This document shows positions 5,842 through 9,925 of a stretch of DNA of 9,925 nt, piece after piece. The notes under the pieces were generated by a model. It saw only the letters and a list, made by a program, of their open reading frames with translations, ran no database searches and was not told the origin of the DNA. Each line of letters opens with the position of its first letter. The stretch's first letter is position 1. This DNA is from Rhodospirillales bacterium (lineage in GTDB: Bacteria > Pseudomonadota > Alphaproteobacteria > UBA8366 > JADFVY01): positions 1 to 9,925 of the forward strand of contig JAHELM010000049.1 in assembly GCA_024644185.1 (NCBI GenBank), read 5' to 3'. The translations under genes and the position numbers were made by a program.

Positions 5842-7044
5842 TCATCTCTCCACCAACGCCACTTTCTTGTTGTACCAGTTCATAAACGCCGAAATCGAAA
5901 GGCTGAGGCCCAGATAGAGGGCCATGGTTATGCCGATCACCTCGACGGCCTGGCCGGTCTGGTTCAGCACCGTGCCCGCGAAGACCGAAACCAGTTCCGG
6001 ATAGGCGATCGCGGCGGCGAGCGACGAGTTCTTGGTCAGGTTCAGGTACTGGCTTGTCAGTGGCGGAATGATCACGCGCAGCGCCTGCGGGATGACCACC
6101 AGCCGCAGCGTTTGGCCGTTGCGCAGACCCAGCGAATGGGCGGCCTCGGTCTGGCCATGGCTGACCGCCATGATTCCCGCCCGCACGATCTCCGCGATGA
6201 AGGCAGCCGTATAGGCGGACAAGGCCAGCAGCAACGCCACCAGTTCGGGGATCAACTCGGACCCGCCCTTGAAATTGAAGGCCTGCATCACCGGATAGTC
6301 GAAAGAGATGGGCACGCCGCCATAGACGAGCGAGGCCACGATCAACCCCAGACAGGGCAGGCCGAAAAAGATACCAAGCGATGTCAGGAATACTGGAAAC
6401 TGTTGTCCCGTGAGGTTCTGGCGGCGACGGTTCCAGACCGAAAGCCAGACAATGCCGGCGATGGCCAGGCCGAAGCCCAGAAACATCATCCATGTCCCCG
6501 GCTCGAAGATTGGCTTCGGCGTATAGAGGCCACGATTATTCAGGAATACAGTGCCGAATATTTCGTAACTGTCCCGGATCTTCGGGAACCCTTTCAGGAT
6601 CAGGCCGTACCAGAAAAAAATCTGCAGCAGCAACGGGATGTTGCGCAACGTTTCGATATAGACCGTCGCCATGCGGCTGATCAGCCAGTTCGGCGCCAGA
6701 CGTGCCACGCCAATCGTGAAGCCGATAATCGTGGCGAGAACGATGCCCAGGATCGAGACGGTCAGGGTGTTCAGAAGACCGACCCAGAACACGCGGCCGT
6801 AAGTCGATTCTTCGCTATATTCGATCCAGGTGTCGATGATGCCGAAACCGGCCGTGGAATTCCAGAAATCGAAACCGGATGCGATGCCCTGGCGGTCGAG
6901 GTTGGCGCTGGTGTTGCGGAAAAGGTACCAGCCGAATGCAACCACGGCCGCGACGACCAGAAGCTGGAAGAATACGCTCCTGAATTGCTGGTCGTTCCAG
7001 AAGGCGGTCCCGCCGCGCGAGGGGGTTTCTCCCGGTGCAGACAT
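5842..7044 (-). CDS. aapQ: General L-amino acid ABC transporter permease, AapQ type
   Basis: First permease of the Aap amino-acid importer, 400 residues, the usual AapQ length. The first membrane segment is at about 24-42. The transport domain begins at RVFWVGLLNTLTVSILGIVLATIIGF (84-109), with the family motif YIETLRNIPLLLQIFFWY (129-146). The long insert between membrane segments (about 150-260) is characteristic of AapQ. The EAA loop that docks on the ATPase is at about 296-329 (HGQTEAAHSLGL to IPQALRVIIPPL). I place the start at 7044, preceded by GGGGACACCATA, rather than the in-frame ATG at 7068, which lacks a ribosome-binding site. It follows aapJ by 145 nt with an intrinsic terminator between them, so expression probably depends on read-through, and it is tightly coupled to aapM downstream. 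Confidence 0.95.
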   Translation of the reverse strand: MSAPGETPSRGGTAFWNDQQFRSVFFQLLVVAAVVAFGWYLFRNTSANLDRQGIASGFDFWNSTAGFGIIDTWIEYSEESTYGRVFWVGLLNTLTVSILGIVLATIIGFTIGVARLAPNWLISRMATVYIETLRNIPLLLQIFFWYGLILKGFPKIRDSYEIFGTVFLNNRGLYTPKPIFEPGTWMMFLGFGLAIAGIVWLSVWNRRRQNLTGQQFPVFLTSLGIFFGLPCLGLIVASLVYGGVPISFDYPVMQAFNFKGGSELIPELVALLLALSAYTAAFIAEIVRAGIMAVSHGQTEAAHSLGLRNGQTLRLVVIPQALRVIIPPLTSQYLNLTKNSSLAAAIAYPELVSVFAGTVLNQTGQAVEVIGITMALYLGLSLSISAFMNWYNKKVALVER

Positions 7045-7132
7045 TATGGTGTCCCCATCAGATCGCATCGCATTTTACGGAACAGGAACGGCGGCCCCGA
7101 GTCAATGGCATCGCAAAACGGGCCGAATTCCA

Positions 7133-7170
7133 GAAAAAGGGAAAACGCCCCCGGTGTTGGGCCGGGGGCG
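7133..7170 (-). terminator. Intrinsic terminator/attenuator between aapJ and aapQ
   Basis: CGCCCCCGG (7146-7154) and CCGGGGGCG (7162-7170) form a perfect 9-bp stem with a 7-base loop. On the minus strand it is followed directly by TTTTCCCTTTTT (down to 7134). This is a textbook Rho-independent terminator 19 nt past the aapJ stop. Because aapQMP lie downstream on the same strand, it probably ends most aapJ transcripts and lets a fraction through. That would give excess binding protein over permease, a known pattern in ABC importer operons. Confidence 0.88.
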
Positions 7171-7189
7171 CAAATCCTAGTCGTTGGGC

Positions 7190-8206
7190 TTAGCGGAACG
7201 GCGGCGCATAGAGGAGGCCACCATTGCTCCACAACGCGTTCAGCCCGCGATCGAGCGCCAGCGGCGTGTTGGGCCCGACATTCCGGTCGTAAATTTGTGC
7301 GTAGTTGCCGACCTGCTTCAGGATGTTATAGGAAAAATCCTGGCCGAGGCCGAGCTGCTCGCCGAAATTTGCTTCCATGCCGAGCATGCGCATGATTTCC
7401 GGATTGGTGCTGGTCTTCATCTCGTCGACGTTGAGCGAGCTGACGCCCATCTCTTCGCCGATGATCATGGTGTTGAGCGACCAGCGCACGATATCGCCCC
7501 ACTGGCTGTCGCCATGTCGTACCGCCGGGCCCAGCGGTTCCTTGGAGATGATTTCCGGCAGAACCATATGCTCGTCCGGATTTTTCAGTTTCGTGCGCTG
7601 GGCGGCAAGGCCCGAACGGTCGGTGGTATATACGTCGCAACGGCCGGCGTCGTATGCCGCGACGACCTCATCCGCCTTTTCGAAGGCGACGACCTTGTAT
7701 TCCATCTTGTTGGCGCGGAAATAGTCGGCCACGTTCAACTCGGTGGTGGTGCCGGTATTGGTGCACACGGCCGCGCCGCTAAGTTCCTTGGCGGTATGGA
7801 CACGCAGGCTCTTGCGGACCATGAAGCCCTGGCCGTCGTAATAGGTAACGCCGATGAACTCCAGACCAAGCGACGCATCGCGGCTGAAGGTCCAGGTGGT
7901 GTTGCGCGACAGGACATCGATCTCGCCCGATTGCAGGGCGGTGAAGCGTTCCTTGGCCGACAGCGGCACGAATTTCACCTTCGTGGCATCGCCGAACACG
8001 GCGGCCGCGACGGCGCGGCAGACATCGACGTCGATGCCCGACCACTCACCTTTGTCATCGGGGTTCGAAAAACCCGGCAGACCCTGGCTGACGCCGCACA
8101 GAAGATTGCCGCGTGCCTTGACGGCCTCCAGCGTCTGCTGGGCCTGGGCGGCAACGCCGACAAAGCTCAGCGCAACGGCCACTGCGATTATGTTGCGAAG
8201 TTTCAT
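7190..8206 (-). CDS. aapJ: General L-amino acid ABC transporter periplasmic binding protein
   Basis: Periplasmic solute-binding protein (338 residues) that captures L-amino acids and delivers them to AapQM. A Sec signal peptide is clear: MKLR, a hydrophobic core, and a likely cleavage after AQA near residue 22. The mature protein has the family-3 binding-protein pattern: GNLLCGVSQGLPGFS (33-47), GIDVDVCRAVAAAVFGD (57-73), then RFTALQSGEIDVLSRNTTWTFSRD (87-110), where Arg101, Thr103 and Trp105 lie in the usual ligand-binding loop. CTNTGTTTELNVADYF (148-163) follows in the second lobe. The C-terminal NYAQIYDRNVGPNT and GGLLYAPPFR are typical of AapJ. The start at 8206 has AGGGA upstream at a slightly long spacing. 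It is the first gene of aapJQMP. In rhizobia this system has broad specificity and is under nitrogen control; the same specificity here is inferred. Confidence 0.96.
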   Translation of the reverse strand: MKLRNIIAVAVALSFVGVAAQAQQTLEAVKARGNLLCGVSQGLPGFSNPDDKGEWSGIDVDVCRAVAAAVFGDATKVKFVPLSAKERFTALQSGEIDVLSRNTTWTFSRDASLGLEFIGVTYYDGQGFMVRKSLRVHTAKELSGAAVCTNTGTTTELNVADYFRANKMEYKVVAFEKADEVVAAYDAGRCDVYTTDRSGLAAQRTKLKNPDEHMVLPEIISKEPLGPAVRHGDSQWGDIVRWSLNTMIIGEEMGVSSLNVDEMKTSTNPEIMRMLGMEANFGEQLGLGQDFSYNILKQVGNYAQIYDRNVGPNTPLALDRGLNALWSNGGLLYAPPFR

Positions 8207-8292
8207 AGGTGTGTTTTCCCTGCAAGTTATCGTTCGTATACCCGATCGGATGTCGGGATGGACGGGTCGGCCAGAAGCCGATCCTGGAACTC

Positions 8293-8298
8293 ATAATA
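8293..8298 (-). promoter_or_regulatory. Candidate -10 element for aapJ
   Basis: TATTAT on the minus strand matches TATAAT at 5 of 6 positions and stands out in a GC-rich background. Transcription would start about 80 nt before the aapJ ATG. No good -35 hexamer lies at the usual distance (GTTTTC is at 17 bp), so an activator-dependent promoter is possible. Weak call. Confidence 0.28.
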
Positions 8299-8308
8299 GC
8301 CAGTTGAG

Positions 8309-8336
8309 CGCGGAAGAAAACCCGTTGTTTTCCGCG
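8309..8336. repeat. Imperfect inverted repeat upstream of aapJ
   Basis: CGCGGAAGAAAAC (8309-8321) pairs with GTTTTCCGCG (8327-8336) except for a three-base bulge in the left arm, around a 5-base loop. It lies just upstream of the candidate aapJ -10 element, where a regulator operator could sit. It lacks features of a terminator for any gene reading into it. Confidence 0.4.
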
Positions 8337-8399
8337 TGGCGGAATGAGATTACCGAGGTTAAAAATTATTGAATTTAATGAAATGAACGAATCCGCCGC

Positions 8400-8413
8400 C
8401 CAAATATATTTGG
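8400..8413. repeat. Perfect 14-bp palindrome, possible operator
   Basis: CCAAATATATTTGG is a perfect palindrome with an AT core in otherwise GC-rich DNA, 97 bp before the sodC start and 194 bp before aapJ. A dimeric repressor or activator site is the natural reading, but I do not recognise it as a known consensus. It overlaps TTGGCA (8410-8415), which resembles a -35 hexamer, though no -10 follows at the right spacing. Confidence 0.5.
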
Positions 8414-8509
8414 CATGCGGACTTTAAGTTGCCGCGGGCGCGACCCAGATCAATTTTCATGCGCGCCCGGATCCCCCGGATTCGCGCATATATTGCCAGG
8501 AGGATTGCA

Positions 8510-9061
8510 ATGAAGAGGGGCGTGTTGGCGGTTTTGGCCGTCGGCGGGTCTTTGATGGCGTGCGCGCTCTCCGCGGTGGCGGAAGAGGTCACGGTGGAAA
8601 TGCATGCGATCAGCAATGCCGGCGTCGGCGCCGCGATCGGCACGATCAAGGCGATGGACACCGAAAACGGCACGGTGTTCCAGTTCGCATTGGGTCAGTA
8701 TCTGCTGCCGGGGCCGCATGGGTTCCATCTGCACGAGAACGCAAGCTGCGACCCGGCCATGAATGTCGGGGCGATGCAGGCGGGCTTGGCGGCTGGAGGT
8801 CATTGGGATCCGGAAAAGACCGGCAAGCATATGGGCCCCGCGGCCCGCGGCCATAAGGGCGACCTGCCGGTGATCTACGTTCTGGTCGACGATGGCGGTG
8901 CGATTCCTTACAAGGGCACGCTGGTGGCACCATATCTCAAGGTCGCCGACCTGAAGGGGCGGGCCCTGGTGATCCATGCCAATGGCGACAACTATGCCGA
9001 CGAACCGAAACCCCTGGGCGGCGGCGGCGCACGGGTTGCCTGCGGCCTTGCGGCGAGCTGA
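8510..9061 (+). CDS. sodC: Periplasmic Cu/Zn superoxide dismutase
   Basis: Exported Cu/Zn superoxide dismutase (183 residues) that converts superoxide to hydrogen peroxide and oxygen outside the cytoplasm. The metal site is complete. His73 and His75 in GFHLHE, and His156 in VIHANGDNY, bind copper. His98 in GGHWDP bridges the metals. His107 in GKHMGP, His115 in RGHKGDLP and Asp118 bind zinc. Cys80 and Cys178 form the conserved disulfide, and Arg175 guides substrate. Residues 1-24 are a signal peptide with likely cleavage at AVA|EE. An LMAC sequence at 15-18 resembles a lipobox, so a lipoprotein form cannot be ruled out. The start at 8510 has a perfect AGGAGG at 6-nt spacing; longer in-frame starts at 8429 and 8459 have none and would bury the signal peptide. 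It is divergent from aapJ and convergent with tRNA-Val. Confidence 0.97.
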   Translation: MKRGVLAVLAVGGSLMACALSAVAEEVTVEMHAISNAGVGAAIGTIKAMDTENGTVFQFALGQYLLPGPHGFHLHENASCDPAMNVGAMQAGLAAGGHWDPEKTGKHMGPAARGHKGDLPVIYVLVDDGGAIPYKGTLVAPYLKVADLKGRALVIHANGDNYADEPKPLGGGGARVACGLAAS

Positions 9062-9085
9062 TCGACCGGTCACGCAAATCGAACG

Positions 9086-9110
9086 AGGGCCCGTGCGGTG
9101 CGCGGGCCCT
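9086..9110. terminator. Probable bidirectional terminator shared by sodC and tRNA-Val
   Basis: AGGGCCCG (9086-9093) and CGGGCCCT (9103-9110) form a perfect 8-bp stem around a 9-base loop; the stem can extend two pairs inward with one wobble. It begins 25 bp after the sodC stop and 38 bp past the tRNA-Val 3' end, and nothing else lies between. T-runs are short on both sides (CTTATCGTTG and CGTTCGATTTG), so it is a moderate rather than a strong intrinsic terminator. Confidence 0.6.
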
Positions 9111-9147
9111 TATCGTTGCGGTCAGGATTCCGTGGACGGGAATTCAA

Positions 9148-9222
9148 TGGTGGGCGCGACAGGGATTGAACCTGTGACCCCTGCCGTGTGAAGGCAGTGC
9201 TCTCCCGCTGAGCTACGCGCCC
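9148..9222 (-). tRNA. tRNA-Val (anticodon CAC)
   Basis: The minus strand folds into a complete cloverleaf. GGGCGCG pairs with CGCGCCC in the acceptor stem. The D-arm is GCTC/GAGC around AGCGGGA. The anticodon stem CTGCC/GGCAG encloses the loop TTCACAC, giving anticodon CAC, which reads GUG valine codons. The T-arm is ACAGG/CCTGT around TTCAATC. The discriminator is A at 9151 and the CCA end is encoded in the DNA (9148-9150), for 75 nt in total. It stands alone, with its own promoter upstream and a hairpin downstream. I saw no direct repeat or integrase that would mark it as an occupied attachment site. Confidence 0.97.
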
Positions 9223-9246
9223 GGGATCATCGAAAAATCGGCCGCA

Positions 9247-9275
9247 CATGTACGACCGCCGGGGCGCGCTGTCAA
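9247..9275 (-). promoter_or_regulatory. Promoter of tRNA-Val
   Basis: A consensus TTGACA (9270-9275, minus strand) is followed after exactly 17 bp by TACATG (9247-9252). The -10 match is weak, but spacing and the perfect -35 fit. Transcription would begin near 9240, about 18 nt before the mature 5' end, leaving a short leader for RNase P. Confidence 0.6.
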
Positions 9276-9304
9276 CCCGCGCCGCATGCGCCGCCGTGGG
9301 GAAA

Positions 9305-9333
9305 TTGCCGGGGCGTCGCGGGCAGGCTATAAG
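9305..9333 (+). promoter_or_regulatory. Promoter of the EamA/DMT transporter gene
   Basis: TTGCCG (9305-9310, 4 of 6) and TATAAG (9328-9333, 5 of 6) are separated by exactly 17 bp. Transcription would begin near 9340, about 45 nt before the start codon. No operator-like repeat is obvious beside it. Confidence 0.5.
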
Positions 9334-9384
9334 TCGCGGCGGCGCGCGCCGATCCCGGCCGCGCCTTGTTCGTGCGGGGAACCG

Positions 9385-9925
9385 ATGACCAATTCACCCA
9401 AGGCCGGGTACGCCGCCTGGATTGCCGCCATGCCAGGCGTCTTCGTGCTGCTCTGGGCTACCGGCTTCATCGGCGCCAAGCTGGGTCTGCCCTATGCCGA
9501 GCCCTTTACTTTCCTGACCGTGCGTTTCGTCCTGACGGTGGCAATCCTCTTGCCGGTGGCGCTGGTCATGCGCGCGCCCTGGCCGAATCGCCGCCTGGCC
9601 GGCCATATCGCGGTTTCCGGTGTGCTGATCCACACGGTCTATCTGGGCGGGGTGTTCGCGTCCATCCATCGCGGCATGCCGGCCGGGGTAAGCGCGCTGA
9701 TCATCGGACTGCAGCCGCTGGTCGTCGCCATCGCCGCCGGCCCGCTGCTGGGCGAGCGCGTGCGGCCCCGGCAGTGGGTCGGCTTCGCGCTGGGGCTTCT
9801 GGGCGTGACCCTGGAGCTGATCGACCGTTTGCCCGAGGGCATGGCGGCCGCCTTGGCGCGGATCGATGCCCGCAGCCTTGCCTGGTGTCTGTTCGGCCTG
9901 GCCGGGATGACCGCCGCGACGCTCT
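9385..9925 (+). CDS. DMT-superfamily (EamA) transporter, N-terminal part (cut by window edge)
   Basis: The first 180 codons of an inner-membrane protein of the drug/metabolite transporter superfamily are present. Hydrophobic segments lie at about 12-32, 41-62, 73-92, 101-121, 130-146 and from 165 on. Typical EamA marks are WATGFIGAKLGLPYAEPFTF (24-43), followed by VRF, and then PAGVSALIIGLQPLVVAIAA (99-118) with LLGERVRPRQWVGFALGLLGV (121-141), the segment that ends the first EamA repeat. Members export amino acids, metabolites or drugs; the substrate cannot be told from sequence. The second repeat lies beyond the window. The ATG at 9385 has GGGGA upstream at a short 4-nt spacing and a reasonable promoter before it. 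A later in-frame ATG at 9430 would truncate the first membrane segment's flank. Confidence 0.92.
   Translation, partial: MTNSPKAGYAAWIAAMPGVFVLLWATGFIGAKLGLPYAEPFTFLTVRFVLTVAILLPVALVMRAPWPNRRLAGHIAVSGVLIHTVYLGGVFASIHRGMPAGVSALIIGLQPLVVAIAAGPLLGERVRPRQWVGFALGLLGVTLELIDRLPEGMAAALARIDARSLAWCLFGLAGMTAATL

Larger units (their letters stand above)
8207..8509. other. Divergent intergenic region between aapJ and sodC
   Basis: This 303-bp stretch has no convincing gene. It must hold the aapJ promoter (minus) and the sodC promoter (plus). The half nearer aapJ contains a -10-like element and an imperfect hairpin. Positions about 8351-8411 are much more AT-rich than the surroundings and end in a perfect 14-bp palindrome. 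I found no sigma-54 promoter (GG-N10-GC type) correctly placed for aapJ and no convincing -35/-10 pair for sodC. Confidence 0.6.

Noticed and set aside
7045..7132. Internal promoter for aapQ (TTGACT followed by TAAAAT on the minus strand)
   Set aside because: The two hexamers are 22 bp apart, too far for a normal sigma-70-type promoter.
5839..7395. Long plus-strand open frame (518 codons) opposite aapQ and the end of aapJ
   Set aside because: It covers two clear genes and a terminator in antisense, has an Arg/Gln/Asp-rich composition and no recognisable domain.
8429..8509. Longer sodC start at 8429 or 8459
   Set aside because: No ribosome-binding site and an Arg-rich stretch ahead of the signal peptide; AGGAGG is perfectly placed for 8510.
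8976..9191. Small plus-strand ORF ending in MVGATGIEPVTPAV
   Set aside because: This peptide is the well-known false translation across the complement of a tRNA gene; it covers tRNA-Val and the end of sodC.
9148..9222. tRNA-Val as an integration site of a mobile element
   Set aside because: No duplicated tRNA end, integrase or change in gene character is visible on either side.
1..9925. CRISPR array, insertion sequence, toxin-antitoxin pair or defence system
   Set aside because: No spaced direct repeats, transposase motifs, terminal inverted repeats or small paired toxin-like genes were seen; apart from the one unknown nrd-operon ORF all genes have housekeeping or transport families.

Overview
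The window looks like ordinary chromosome from a GC-rich alphaproteobacterium. The evidence is an AapJQMP-type amino-acid ABC operon in its usual order, an alphaproteobacterial-type SOS box (GTTC-N7-GTTC), high G/C in third codon positions, and alphaproteobacterial-style NrdA and NrdB sequences. I see no insertion sequence, CRISPR array, phage gene or other mobile element.

Layout. Positions 1-2594 (minus strand) carry a class I ribonucleotide reductase operon. nrdA is followed by an unrecognised 92-residue ORF and then the start of nrdB, which runs off the left edge. A 226-bp divergent intergenic region (2595-2820) separates nrdA from a plus-strand SRAP-domain gene (2821-3540), a YedK/HMCES relative that protects abasic sites. 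Positions 3580-8206 (minus strand) are aapJ-aapQ-aapM-aapP: a periplasmic binding protein, two permeases and an ATPase for polar L-amino acids. A clear intrinsic terminator lies between aapJ and aapQ. Divergent from aapJ, sodC (8510-9061, plus) encodes an exported Cu/Zn superoxide dismutase. A tRNA-Val(CAC) gene (9148-9222, minus) converges on sodC, and one hairpin between them could terminate both. From 9385 a DMT/EamA-family exporter gene runs off the right edge.

How it fits together. The most informative non-coding stretch is the nrdA/SRAP divergent region. It packs an SOS (LexA) box, two NrdR-like palindromes whose centres are 31 bp apart, a consensus DnaA box with two weaker ones, and hairpins next to the nrdA ribosome-binding site. 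Together these suggest that dNTP supply is tied to replication initiation, to nucleotide pool state and to DNA damage, with the damage-tolerance protein made from the other side. The reductase is also notable because neither NrdA nor the visible start of NrdB has an ATP-cone. The rest is conventional, except for an AapM permease with roughly 100 more residues than I recall for the family and an unexplained perfect AT-rich palindrome between aapJ and sodC. I did not find a wholly new biological system; the best candidates for new biology are the regulatory cluster and the small ORF inside the nrd operon.
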